NCBI GenBank assembly: GCA_025403435.1
Contig: CM046333.1
Coordinates: forward strand, 16,827,770-16,891,769
Direction: 5' to 3'
Source: Artocarpus heterophyllus
Lineage: Eukaryota > Streptophyta > Magnoliopsida > Rosales > Moraceae
Length of the DNA stretch: 64,000 nucleotides
Shown: in pieces, positions 36,955-48,122 of the stretch
How the letters are laid out: the number at the start of each line of letters is the position of its first letter
How positions within the stretch are numbered: the first letter of the stretch is position 1
The notes under the pieces: model-generated
What the model was told of the DNA's origin: nothing
The model's database searches: none
What the model saw: only the letters and a program-made list of their open reading frames with translations
Made by a program: the position numbers and the translations under genes

Positions 36955-38184
36955 TCATAGCTCGGTATTGGCAGCAGAATCAGCAACTGTTAGGGTATCT
37001 CTGCAACTTGAGTTCATGTAGAGAGTTCCAGCCTTGCGTTCCCGAGCAATAACCATCGCTCCTTTTGTGACTTTCCAACCTCCACAATTGAAGGTCACTT
37101 TATGTCCATCATCATCCAGTTGCCCCACCGAAATCAAATTGCGCATTAGTTTAGGAACATGTCTCACCTTATGAATCTTCCACACCGACCCATTAGGCAT
37201 TTTTAAACTGACATCTCCAATGCCAACAATATCTAAAGGTTCTCCATCAGCAAGATAAACCTTACCATGATTTTCAGCAACGTAATTCTCCAGGACATGA
37301 CGGTGTGCAGTGGTGTGGAATGATGCTCCTGAATCCATCACCCACGAATCAAAAGAACCGTCGACAGACAAGATTAAGGCATCCTGTTGCTCTTCAGTGG
37401 CGGCGTTAGCTGCGTCATTGGTCTTGTCTTTGTACTTCCTTGGAGCCCTGCAGTTCTTTTTCAAGTGGCCCGTCTTCCTACAGTTCCAGCACTCCATACT
37501 CCTACTGTTCCTTGACTTGCTTCTCCCATTCCTCGACTTGCCTCTCCTGCCATTATCCTTGTTGGATTGCCTATCAAGTTTCTTGCCCCTATTATCAACA
37601 TTAAGGGCCGAGTTCGACGTTGAGGCTTCACCTGAGTCCTTCCTGCAAACTTCTTCCGCTAGAATAGAATTTCTGACATCAACAAACTTTAGTTTGGCAT
37701 TCCCAAGCGAATTTGTAATGGCCACCCTCATGGGTTCCCAGCTATTCGGTAACGAGGCCAAAAGGATTAGAGCATTGATCTCATCATCGAATTTAATCTC
37801 TACCGAGACCAATTGGTTCAGAACGGTGTTGAAATTGTTCAGGTGCTCTACCACCGAGGCACCTTCAGACATCTTTAAATTGAAAAGCTTCTTCATGAGA
37901 TGTACCTTGTTGTTGGCTGAAGGCTTCTCATACATCTCTGACAGAGCCTTCATCATCCCTGCTGTAGTAGTCTCCTTCGCAATGTTGTGAGCAACGTTCT
38001 TTGACAAGGTCAAACGGATCACACCGAGCACCTGTCTATCAAGGAGATTCCACTCCTCATCCTTCATGCCTTCGGGCTTACTACCCAAGGGCAAGTGCAG
38101 TTTCTTGCTGTAGAGATATTCTTCAACTTGCATCCTCCAATAGGAAAAATTTGAACCATCAAATTTGGTGACGCTGGCTGCCAT
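36955..38184 (-). CDS. Copia Gag-protease, ends at TGA in the integrase zinc finger
   Basis: ATG at 38182-38184 (MAASVTKFDGSNF), 409 codons. Gag UBN2/retrotrans-gag-type N-terminus (KFDGSNFSYWRMQVEEYL), then a basic Arg/Lys/Ser region and a zinc knuckle CWNCRKTGHLKKNC (CX2CX4HX4C) at about residues 230-245. The aspartic protease DSGASFH follows at about residue 285, then the pre-integrase part. The frame closes at TGA 36955-36957. It could still give capsid and protease. Confidence 0.9.
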   Translation of the reverse strand: MAASVTKFDGSNFSYWRMQVEEYLYSKKLHLPLGSKPEGMKDEEWNLLDRQVLGVIRLTLSKNVAHNIAKETTTAGMMKALSEMYEKPSANNKVHLMKKLFNLKMSEGASVVEHLNNFNTVLNQLVSVEIKFDDEINALILLASLPNSWEPMRVAITNSLGNAKLKFVDVRNSILAEEVCRKDSGEASTSNSALNVDNRGKKLDRQSNKDNGRRGKSRNGRSKSRNSRSMECWNCRKTGHLKKNCRAPRKYKDKTNDAANAATEEQQDALILSVDGSFDSWVMDSGASFHTTAHRHVLENYVAENHGKVYLADGEPLDIVGIGDVSLKMPNGSVWKIHKVRHVPKLMRNLISVGQLDDDGHKVTFNCGGWKVTKGAMVIARERKAGTLYMNSSCRDTLTVADSAANTEL

Positions 38185-38220
38185 ACCTTATTCTCCAGTC
38201 ATCGTTCTTGATCAAAACCT

Positions 38221-38234
38221 CCTCTCTGATACCA
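38221..38234 (-). promoter_or_regulatory. Copia primer-binding site for initiator tRNA-Met
   Basis: On the minus strand TGGTATCAGAGAGG begins 2 bases inside the right LTR. The first 11 bases match the initiator tRNA-Met 3' end. Confidence 0.85.
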
Positions 38235-38236
38235 GT

Positions 38237-38888
38237 TGTTGGGGAATTAGGCGACTCCTAATTCCAAGGATCGCAAGAACGAACAATTGCAGAAAATAAA
38301 TAGGAGAAAAGAAGAAAAAGAGATACCAAATTTTTATACAGGTTCGTCCAAAATTGAGACTACGTCCTGTTTCTGCCACTTGCAGATTCCACTATGATGA
38401 AGGAGATTACAGATTACAAGAGCAGTTTCTCACACACTCACAAATTGTGCTTACCAAAACTCTCTTCTATCTAACACCCAATGGGAATTTTTTCTCTCTC
38501 AAGGATGGAGCTCTCAAGAATTTTGCCTCTCACAAAATTATGCCACTCACAATTTTCACACACTCAACCCTAGCCACCTTATGTCTATTTATAACCAAAG
38601 GAGGAGAAAAATAGCAACTAATAGGAAACCCTAGTAGTTTCCCCTTTTTGGGGCGTTTGAGTTCGACTCTAACTCAAAGTTTCGCAACAAACCAGACTTC
38701 GGGCGCCGCGGCGCTGGTTTGTTCTCGGACGAGCGCCGCGGCCCTTGTTTTGGTCGCCGCGGCGCTGGTTCGGGCGCAACGGTGCTCGTTTTTGGGCGCC
38801 GCGGCACTGTGTCTCTGCCCCCCCAAGCAGCGCCTTTTTTTTTTTTCTTTTCTCCTTTGTTAGGTTGATTTGGCTCCATATTTCAACA
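38237..38888 (-). repeat. Copia LTR, right copy (5' LTR)
   Basis: 652 bp. It differs from the left copy by about a dozen substitutions and by an extra ~20-bp unit in the GCGCCGCGG array (about 38700-38810). Confidence 0.9.
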
Positions 38889-38893
38889 CTATT

Positions 38894-40340
38894 ATATGCT
38901 TTTTAATACACTATTATATTTCAAATGTTAAATATATATCTTTTATCATAACTATTTAGATTTTAAATTTATAAAAATAAACTTTTATTATTAAAATAAT
39001 TTTAAAATAATAATATTGTAATGATTACAAGAAAAAAGAAAAACTAATGTTGTACATACGAGTCAACTGTCAAATTTGTTATTATCTATAGCTTGATGCA
39101 TGGCAAATTTGAATTTAGCATAAAGAATATCGTTGCAATAGAGAATGTTTTTATGCTCAAATGATAAGATTTAATATTAATACATTAATTTTAAGATTGC
39201 ATTAAAGATGTTGTATTTAGAGTAATTCTATTTATTCTCATGAGGTTATAACCTCACCATTAATAAAACAGTAAAACTCAATCTAAAAAATACACGATAT
39301 ATTAGACTGAAGTTTATAGTTTTGTGAGTAGTGACGCTATAAGTCTATAAATATAAAAAGGATTTTTTCTCTAATTATCAGCCTTCATTACTTACCTATT
39401 AAAAAAAAGGACGAGAAAAGGTCATAAAAAGAAAAAGAAAAAAAAAACATACACACACCACGTAAGCAAATAATGTTATAGGCTAATTAACACTTTGGCT
39501 TGTTTATTATAACCATGCATGTCGGGGGTCATGAGTTGGGAGAGTATGAAGGGAGATTTTCTTTATAAAGCTTTTTAATATATGCTGGGATTATAACAAA
39601 CAGACCAAACTTGAGATACGGAGTGTGTTCGTTGAAAGCTACAAAATTAGAAGACGGAATAAAAGATAGTTCATATCCGAACAGATTATGTTAGCCCCCC
39701 CATGTATTTAATTAGTGTTGTATTTATTTATTTATTTATTTTCGTCTTTCCGCAAGGCGAAAGGGTGTTTAGCAATAAGTTTAAACTAACAACATTGTAA
39801 AATTCTTAAAGTGATTAAAACAAAAGTGTTAATTCAAACTAATACGCCAAACACCTTATGTAGTGTTTGGCAATATGAGCTATAAATAAAACTTTTAAAT
39901 ATTATAATATTAAAAAAATATATGTTACAGTATAAAGCTCTCATATGTTACAATATTTTCAATTAAAATTAATTTAAACCATTCATTTTAAGCATTATTC
40001 TCAAACATCCTACTAGAATCCCAACAGCAAAAATTGCTATTAGAAAGTGAATAGATCAATACATCTAAAATCAAAATTAGTTTTTCTTTAAAGAAAACAT
40101 TGTTCATTTCGGAAAAATCTTTGAATAGTCTGTTTACTTGGTGAGTGTCGTTATTGTTTCTTTGATATGATTTAAGTATATCATATTAAGAAGCCAAGGA
40201 CAAAGACATCTGATTTAAGATTATGTCACTTAACATAATTGACCTTTGACTATATTCACTCAAGAGTCAAAGCTCTTTCACAAAGAGGCTGTTTTTCAAC
40301 GGTCATCTCATACGCCGGCCTCCTAATGGCAAGAGTTATA
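38894..40340. other. Intergenic DNA upstream of YUCCA with MITE-like fragments
   Basis: No gene. 39764-39858 is bounded by AGGGTGTTTAGCAAT and, inverted, AGGTGTTTGGCGTATT. 39861-40015 has similar GTGTTTGGCAAT and inverted ATGTTTGAGAAT ends. Both look like small Tourist-type elements, with no certain TSD. A TTTA tetranucleotide repeat lies at about 39721-39740. Confidence 0.4.
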
Positions 40341-40411
40341 GCCACGTGGCGAGTTTGTACATGATCGGACGGCCATTGACAAACAACAGTTTCTCACTGG
40401 CATCCACGTGG
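40341..40411. promoter_or_regulatory. Pair of perfect G-boxes about 1.5 kb upstream of YUCCA
   Basis: GCCACGTGGC at 40341-40350 is a perfect 10-bp palindrome. TCCACGTGGC lies at 40402-40411. Both carry the CACGTG core bound by bHLH (including PIF) and bZIP factors. They sit in a less AT-rich island (about 40290-40550) and are 1.46-1.53 kb upstream of the YUCCA start codon. Function is inferred only. Confidence 0.45.
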
Positions 40412-40553
40412 CAAAAAAGTACCACGCCCCCTCCGGCCAACCATCTTTGTCCCCTAAAAATGACACCACGCTCCTCAATGTATCTACCATACATCAACAC
40501 ACCATTGTTCTTCTTGAACCTTTTATTTAATCTTGTTACCATCTTAGAGCGTG

Positions 40554-40556
<3 letters not shown>

Positions 40557-40609
<53 letters not shown>

Positions 40610-40610
40610 A
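40557..40610. repeat. (TA)n(TG)n microsatellite
   Basis: About 21 TA dinucleotides run directly into five TG units. An open frame of alternating Tyr-Ile across it is an artefact. Confidence 0.92.
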
Positions 40611-40619
40611 CACACAGAG

Positions 40620-41871
40620 GGTAATATACACATTAAGCATATGTTTAAGGAGTCAATTCTAACTGTTTTTTAGTTTAAATTAAAATTATTGTTTGACCTA
40701 TAACGATTTAAACTATAGATTATGTTTAAACTTATTTTTTGGTTCAAATTAATAAAAACTTACACTTTGATGAACTTAAAATTATAAATTTAAACTATAA
40801 ACTATGATTCGAATTTATTTTTAATAGTAGATAATTTACAAGTCTATGGTCATTGGATAAGATGTTTAGAGATTTTGTGACTAAATTAATTAACAAAATT
40901 GGGAATGGAAAGTCTCTCTCAGTCTCAACCTCATAAATATGCATTATTCAAATATATATAAAAATGATGATATGTGCCGTTGTTCTCGCGGAAAGATTTT
41001 TTCTGTTCTTCTCTCTGTAGTTTTCCTTCAAAGTTTTGCAGCGCAGACAGGTGAATGAATTGGTCTTTTCGTTCCACGGTCCAATGGCTGGCTGTTTTGC
41101 AAGTAATAGAGAGACTAGAGAGGGACAGAGAAAGAGAACAGAGAGAATATTTGTATTATTATATTATATTTAAAATAATATATATGGCCTTGGAGGCTGG
41201 TGGGGCAGGTGACACGTCATGATTCAGTCCTTTAAAACATAAATATATTTATATCCTTAGCCTTCTGCCCATTTGCCTACTTCTTCTACTAAAACTTAGA
41301 TACTAAACTCCCTTCCCCGCGTAAAGCCCCGTGCCCTTCAGAGAAGAGCCTAGTGGAGAAAAGGGCCTTGAGAAAGAGATACCAAATCCTTTCCTTAACC
41401 TTCACGCCTCCATTTAAATCTCTCGAGATCTTTTTGATCCTTCTCTTTCTCTTTCCGTCGTAAGTTCACTCACTCAATTCTTCTCTGATGTTGTGAAATC
41501 ATTTCTGTCAAAATTTCTTTTTCCTTTTTGCTCAAATTTCTCTCTCCACCTCTCACTTCTCGCAATAAAAACATCACTGTTTTTCTATTTCCCCCCTCTC
41601 CCCCTGCCCTGCTCCAAGCATTAAAAACAACCCCCTCATTCACTCACACTCTTTGTCTCTCTCTATATTCCATTGAGTGTTGACTCTTTTTTTCTTCATC
41701 ATCTTGAAAATCACTTCTCTTTAAATTCTCAAAAAAGCAGAGGAAACTTTTACAGAGCTTTTTCAGAAACAGAGTGGTAAACCAAGAAAAAACAAGTTGT
41801 ATTATTTTGTTCTTGATCATCTTTGGCATTTCTTTCTCACTTTTCTTGATATCATATCTTTATTTCCCAAC
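40620..41871 (+). promoter_or_regulatory. YUCCA promoter and 5' untranslated region (approximate)
   Basis: An AT-rich stretch with TATA-like strings (about 41160-41185 and 41240-41255) is followed by pyrimidine-rich DNA up to the ATG, as is usual for plant leaders. TGACACGTCATG at about 41213 is a possible bZIP site. I cannot fix the transcription start. The GTAAGT near 41460 and the AG near 41766 would allow a leader intron, which is unproven. Confidence 0.4.
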
Positions 41872-43820
41872 ATGGGTTCTTGTAAAAACGTAGATCAACA
41901 ACCAAAACCATGCAGTACTACTACTGCTACAGTTTGGGTCCAAGGGCCGATCCTAGTAGGCGCTGGCCCATCAGGCTTAGCCGTCTCCGCTTGCCTCTCC
42001 AAACACAGTATCCCTTCTCTTATCCTCGAGAAAAGCGACTGCATAGCCTCTCTTTGGCAACACCGAACCTACGACCGCCTCAAACTCCACCTCCCCAAGC
42101 ACTTCTGCGAGCTCCCTTTCCTCGGTTTCCCCGAAGACTTCCCCAAATACCCCACCAAACACCAGTTCATCTCCTACATGGAATCCTACGCCTCCCACTT
42201 CAACATCAAGCCCCGCTTCAACCAGAATGTCCGCACGGCTGAGTACGATTCCGTTTCCGGGTTTTGGACAGTTCGGACCGACGAATTCGAGTACATTTCG
42301 CGGTGGCTCATTGTCGCCACGGGCGAGAATGCGGAGCCGGTCGTGCCAGAGATTCTCGGGATTGAGAGGTTTCAGGGGAGGGTTGTCCACACCAGTGGGT
42401 ATAAGTCCGGTTGTGAGTTCAGAAACCAGAGGGTTCTGGTCGTTGGGTGTGGGAATTCCGGCATGGAAGTTAGCTTGGACCTTTGTAGACACAATGCCAT
42501 TCCTCACATGGTCGTTAGAAATACGGTACGATATTTTCTCTCATAAAATGTTAAATTTTTATTTTTTAGACACTTATTATTACTATTATTATCATTATTA
42601 TTTTGATTAACGTTTGATTGTTTGATGATTAGGTCCATGTTCTGCCTAGAGAGATACTAGGATTCTCAACGTTTGGAATTGCAATGGCACTTGGCAAGTG
42701 GATACCATTAAAGCTAGTTGACAAGATCCTTCTACTTGCAGCCAGCTTCATGTTGGGTAATACTGACAAATTAGGCCTTAAGCGACCGAAAACCGGTCCG
42801 ATTGAGCTCAAAAAGGCCACCGGGAAGACTCCGGTTCTTGACGTCGGAGCCTTGTCCCAAATAAGGTCCGGAAAAATTAAGGTAATATAAACTGATCAAT
42901 TTTTCTTGTGTACTGCAATATTTTTATTTTTTGTATTATTTTTAAGCGGCAATGTTGTTTTTCAGGTGATGGAAGGTGTGAAAGAGATAACGAGGAATGG
43001 AGCGAGGTTCATGGATGGACAAGAAAAGGAGTTTGATTCTATAGTTTTAGCAACAGGGTACAAAAGCAACGTTCCTACCTGGCTCAAGGTAAATAACATT
43101 GATATTATTAAATTTAATAAATAAATAAATAATAGAAAGTATAATTTATACTCAGCTGCCATTCTTTTAGTTTTTAGTTCTATCTTATTATGAATCACCT
43201 ATCGCTTTCTCTGTCTTGGAAGCATGCACAGACAGGCCACAAAGCTACAAATCCATTCTTTTGTTCTCCATGCTAAAAAGAATAAAATCACTTGGGATTG
43301 GTTTGAGCTGTTATACCTTTGATGCTATTGTTTTTTAATTTAAGAAAAAAAAAGTATTGTATTCCTAGAAAGTGTCTTCTTTCGCTTCTTTCTTATTTTT
43401 TGCCCTTTTTTAAAGAACAATGCTTAGAAACACGCACCTCATGCAAATAATAAGTGGATTAGGATTCCGTAATGTAAGATTTACAAACGAGACCCACTTT
43501 CTATAATTTTCTCGAGCATTTTATTTCTTAAAACCAAAAAAATAAAAAGGCAAAAATTATATCTATTCTGATTTTGATTACATATATGCCCTCAGAGTTG
43601 TGACTTTTTCACCAAAGACGGAATGCCGAGAACGCCGTTTCCTAACGGTTGGAAGGGAGAGAATGGACTTTATACGGTCGGCTTCACGAGAAGAGGCCTC
43701 CTTGGAACGGCCTCTGACGCCGTTAAAATTGCCAAAGACATTGGTGATCAGTGGAGGGCAAACAAGGAATTATGCAAGAGCTCTTGTAATTCGCATCTTA
43801 TCCTAGTCAAAAAATCATAA
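41872..43820 (+). CDS. YUC4: YUCCA flavin monooxygenase (indole-3-pyruvate monooxygenase), YUC4-like, four exons
   Basis: It converts indole-3-pyruvate to indole-3-acetic acid with NADPH and O2, the last step of the main auxin pathway. Exons: 41872-42525, 42633-42881, 42966-43088, 43596-43820. All introns are phase 0 with GT-AG ends, giving 416 residues, normal for the family. The ATG is the one before GSCKN; the frame upstream has no nearer Met. Motifs: FAD-binding GAGPSG (30-35), ATGENAEP (149-156), FMO-identifying FxGxxxHxxxY (167-177), NADPH-binding GCGNSG (192-197), ATGYKSNVP (from 330). The short MG-C N-terminus, four-exon layout and C-terminal [20 protein letters not shown] region fit the YUC1/YUC4 clade. 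The exact ortholog is inferred. No defect is seen. Confidence 0.95.
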
Positions 43821-44090
43821 CCAGCTGATTTCAAGTGTAGAAGAAGAAAAAGAAAAACACCCCAAAACAACAAGAGAGAGAAGAACATTGTCGTGTTTAA
43901 GCAAGAATTGTACTTCAATTTTTCACTTTTTTCCCCTTTCTAAAGTGAAATTTCTGTAAATATTATGTACAACAATTTTGCATGTCGTTTTTCTCCTCAA
44001 TATGGTGGAGCTTGTTGTAATGTTTCCTAGCTAGCTTTGTATAAAGAGAATTTCGGAAATAGAAATAACTTCAGGTCTTAATTCTTTTTA
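43821..44090 (+). other. Probable YUCCA 3' untranslated region
   Basis: It follows the TAA at 43818-43820. It is T-rich with ATAAAGAGAA and AATAGAAATAA strings near 44040-44070 that could serve as poly(A) signals. The end is approximate. Confidence 0.4.
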
Positions 44091-44533
44091 ACATTGATCC
44101 ACAATAACACATGTTATAAATTTATATAATAATTGAATCCTTATATATTGGTATTTTTTAACTTTTTTTATTCCTTTTTTTTTTTGGGTTTTTCTCCACA
44201 TGACTTTAAAAGAACAGGGCAGTCATTTATAGACACAATAATTGCCTCTGTTTTTTTTTCTTTTTTCTTTTTTATATTTCATGATAATTTTGATGTTCTA
44301 CTCGTTATGAAATGTTCATACTTAAGAAAAGTGTTCCACGTGCGTGCCTTTACTGTTTGATCATTTAAAAAAGGTTTAAAACACAAGACTTTTTACTTTC
44401 TTGCCAACTGTGCTGGCAGCTGCTATCAAAACATCAACGTGAAATGACGTCAAATGAGAATTACACAATTATGGCCAAATTTTAATGTTACATATATATA
44501 AATATATATTGTGAATCAAATTTAACAAATTAA

Positions 44534-44711
44534 CAAGGTGTTTGAAAATATGGTGAGAGTTAATAGTAAGAATTATTTTTGTTGTAGTACGTGAGAGTTT
44601 TAAATTAAAGTATTTTTTTTTTATCGTTACTATAACATGTGAAAGCTTTACATTGTTTATAACTAAGATTGTGGTGAGAATTAAGTGGTTTCTACCACTG
44701 CCAAACACCCT
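44534..44711. mobile_element. Small Tourist-like MITE (178 bp)
   Basis: Left end CAAGGTGTTTG and inverted right end AGGGTGTTTGGC, flanked by TAA on both sides (44531-44533, 44712-44714), as for PIF/Harbinger elements. Internal TGAGAGTTTTA and inverted AACATGTGAAAGCTTTA strings match the dispersed family seen at 30.9, 39.9, 47.3 and 49.7 kb. Confidence 0.5.
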
Positions 44712-45375
44712 TAAATGGTTTATATCGGGCATTTTGTTTCCTTCCCGACGGCATGCAATATTTTTATACGCCTGGCTCAAACGTGTTGTATTTGGCTTGA
44801 TAATGAAAAAGGAACCCAAAAGACAACGTATGAGAAATAAAACATGTACACATGCTAAATTAAAGCTGATAAAGATCTGTACTTTGCCCTTTTCAATTTC
44901 TTGGAAGGTTTCTTCCCCAACTAGTTTTTCACATGTGATATACAATCTTTGATATTGGAGGAAACGGTAAAAGTCGCAATTTTAAACAAAAATAAAAAGA
45001 AAGAAACTTTTGACTTTTACAAAATAACTATAGAGTCTAGTTTTCTAATTCGACAATAACTATTTTATTTTAACTTGAGGGTGAGAAAATTTGCACATTT
45101 TATTTAAGTGGAGTCACACATAGTTTTATCGTTTGATGATAACTGCAAGTAGAATGAGGTATTTTTTTCCTCAATTATATAATATATTAGGCTTCCTATG
45201 GTTTTATCAATCAACTTAAAAATATGAGCATATTGATGTATTAACAAGATAGATATGTTAAATTTGTCTTGTTTACGGAAAGTGACTAAATATTAAACGT
45301 AGCCAGATTGTATGATGAGAGCTGCCTGTTACTAGTTTCACAAGATGAACACTCCAAATATGTTATATATCTGGC

Positions 45376-45497
45376 AATAAATGACCGGTCGCCTATTTGT
45401 AACACTGTTTTTTTGCTAGAGCTATTATAAAAAATCAATAAATGACCAGTCGCCAATTTGTAACACTGTTTTTTGCTATAGCTATTAAAAAAAAAAC
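45376..45497. repeat. Direct tandem duplication, 61-bp period
   Basis: The segment starting AATAAATGACC(G/A)GTCGCC occurs at 45376 and again at 45437 with only a few differences. The two copies adjoin. Confidence 0.85.
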
Positions 45498-46640
45498 TTA
45501 TAAATGATGACGACAACTACGGGTAAGACATATTATTTATTCATCATAGTCGAAATAATTGTACATTAATGTTATAGCAACATAGACTTATCTAATAGTA
45601 ACATACAAATACGTTTGGTGCTGCATAAAAGCGTTTTTTTTGACCGAATTTAATAGTTTAAAAATGTATACTATTGGTAAACGAAAAATGACCTCAAAAA
45701 TACTGTAATCAATCTTATCAATTTTTACACATATAATAGGATGTCTTATAGTAGGAAAAATAATTTTGTTTTATTAATAAAAAAAATGAAGTTTTAGCTG
45801 TCAAATTATAATATTAATAGTTTGATATAAGACTTTTTACGTTAAAAATTTACAACACATAATATGTAATTTTTTTCGATCATGATAAAATCGTTAAAAA
45901 GTTAATCTAATAGTTAAAACAACGATACTTTACCTATAAAGTCATTCTTCATTGTAAAAATTGCCACATACAACTAATAAAAGTGCAAAAAACTTCTTCT
46001 AAACGGAGGATCCAAAGCATTTTTGGAAGCAAAAACTTAATAAGCTAAAATGTCCGGCCTTGAATATATGCACACTGAAAGAGAAGTTTAGGGGATACAG
46101 CGTACGTAGAAATCAAACTCAAAGAGTACTTTCTATCTCTCTATCTCTCATAGTGACGATGACGAGGACAGTGATAATTGAGAAAATGATGGGGCTCTGA
46201 CCACTCTCTTCCATTTAGACGATTGTACGAAGCTCTCAGAAACCGATTGACATCTCTGCTTCGATCTCTCTCTCTTTCTCATACACGCACATATTACTTC
46301 TCTCTCTAACTCTGCGCTTCTGTTGATGCTGATGCAAGCTTGTATGTACATGCCCATTCATGTTTCATGTAATACGCCATTCTCTCTCTCTTTCTCTCTT
46401 CTCTCTCTATATATCTCTCTCTGCCGCCATATATAAAGACAATATGGTGTGATAAGTGGGAAGCAGGGGAAAAAAATGAAAAGGTCCAAGTGGGGTTTGC
46501 GGGGCAGACTTAAAAAATGGTTTTTTTATCTTGGCATTGAATTTGAAATCCTCTTCACACGCTTCCGAGCACGCCTTATGGTGCATGCCCACTTACGTCA
46601 CTCTTCTGACTCCCCTGCTGCACCATTTTTCAGACACAGC

Positions 46641-46685
46641 GAGAGAGAAAGAGAAAGACAGAGATAGAGAGAGAGAGAGAGACTG
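46641..46685. repeat. (GA)-rich microsatellite
   Basis: Imperfect GA/GAAA run within AT-rich intergenic DNA. Confidence 0.8.
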
Positions 46686-46831
46686 AGAGGCCCGATTTGC
46701 ATGGTAATTCATTGAAGAGCCTCTCTCTCTTACATATTTATTAATGTATTTCTCTCTGTCTTGGCTTTGAATGTTGATTTGATTCATTTGGCTTCTATCT
46801 TTGCATGATGTCATCCTAGCTATTCTTCCTA

Positions 46832-46852
46832 CTCTCTCTCTCTCTCTCTCTC
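46832..46852. repeat. (CT)n microsatellite
   Basis: Ten uninterrupted CT units. Confidence 0.88.
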
Positions 46853-48103
46853 AACCGTAAACCGTGTGTGGCTACACGTTTTACCATTTATTACTCGTTT
46901 TTCTTCTTTTTTTTCCTCTGAATTTATTACACTCGTTTAAATATGTATCTTATCAATATTAACGTAGTTCTACCCAAAAAAAAAAACAAAAAAAAAGAGA
47001 AAGATATTGTATGTATAGCCATATTACACTCGTTTGGGGAATATCTGAATTTTCTACGTATAGTATGCAATATAATACAAGATTCATATAGATATGTTTG
47101 TTTTTTTTAGTTTATTTGATTATATATATATATATATCTCAACTTTTCTAGTATCACATACGGTAAGACATGTTTATAGAATTGTTTCCTATTAATTCAT
47201 GTGTTCGCAAAGTTTCTAATCAAACTTTTTATTCAAATTATTTATGAAAAAAAGTACTGCAACAAAAGTTAATTAGGAATTTTAGTTTTAACTAAAATTT
47301 TTAATTATTATAAAATAAAAACTCTCACATATCATAATATTTTAAACTAAAATTAGTTTAAATCATACTTGTTAAACACTCTACATATTTTATAGTTCTA
47401 ATTATGTTATTTTTAACGCTCTATAAGTAACTTAATTGTCGAAGGCCGAATAAACTCTAGTAGCTAAATATATGCATGCTAACCAATCAATATCCATATT
47501 TATGTAAAAACATATTTCCAAATCGGTTGAATACCAAGAAGGTTCTTGAACAAGAACAGTGAAAGAGAGCTTATCCGCAGGAACATACATTAATTTACGA
47601 ATTATTTGGCTCTCGTACTCAAAGCCTTTCCACGTTTGGCCCACTGCAGAAGAGCCACAGTACTCACGACACAATCATAAACTGGGTATCGTCACACAAT
47701 TCTCACAGCCAAGAGAAAGAACAATTTAAATTAACCCAAAAAAAAAAACTGAAAAGAGAAATCAATAATAGTAACAATCAGAAGGAAAGAAAGAATCTCG
47801 CTTACAATGGGCCCAGTTGGCGCGTACAGATCACCCGCGGGGTAAAGGGAATATAATCTAAACGTATGCATATATATTTGTGAACATGATTGTGTGTGTG
47901 TACGTGTAGTCCTGATGGATGATCAGATGATGAATCAGTTTGGATGGCAGAAGAGAAGGCGTATCTATGAAAGTATCGGTTGGCATGACATGGCATGCAA
48001 TTGTACTGATCAAGCACTGAGTCTGCATGCATGCCAATATATATGCCATCGCTATTGCCTGGCTTTTTCTTATTTGCACCTCGTGTCCCCATCTAATGCA
48101 TGC

Positions 48104-48122
48104 AACACACACACACACACAC
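48104..48122. repeat. (AC)n microsatellite
   Basis: About nine AC units followed by a short AT run. Confidence 0.88.

Larger units (their letters stand above)
34878..38888 (-). mobile_element. Ty1/copia (Tnt1/Tork-like) LTR retrotransposon lacking RT and RNase H
   Basis: The LTRs start TGTTGGGGAATTAG and end CCATATTTCAACA. TSD CTATT occurs at 34873-34877 and 38889-38893. The initiator-Met primer site adjoins the right LTR, so the element lies on the minus strand. Domain order gag, protease, integrase is that of copia. After the integrase the frame jumps from the first residues of reverse transcriptase to the last residues of RNase H, so most of both enzymes is deleted in frame. One further in-frame TGA separates the protease and integrase parts. 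The element is non-autonomous. The LTRs differ by about a dozen substitutions plus indels. Confidence 0.93.

Noticed and set aside
37310..37990. A 226-codon frame on the + strand
   Set aside because: It is the antisense shadow of the copia gag-protease frame and has no domain of its own.
40346..40624. 92-codon frame ending in alternating Tyr-Ile
   Set aside because: The end is translated TA microsatellite. It is not a gene.
46140..46860. CT/GA-rich segment considered as a microRNA precursor or short gene
   Set aside because: I compared it with the common plant microRNAs I know (156, 160, 164, 166, 167, 171, 172, 319, 390 and others) and found no match. No stable hairpin was evident by eye.
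47432..47674. An 80-codon minus-strand frame that looks protein-like
   Set aside because: It has no ATG start (TTG), no recognisable motif and no supporting context.
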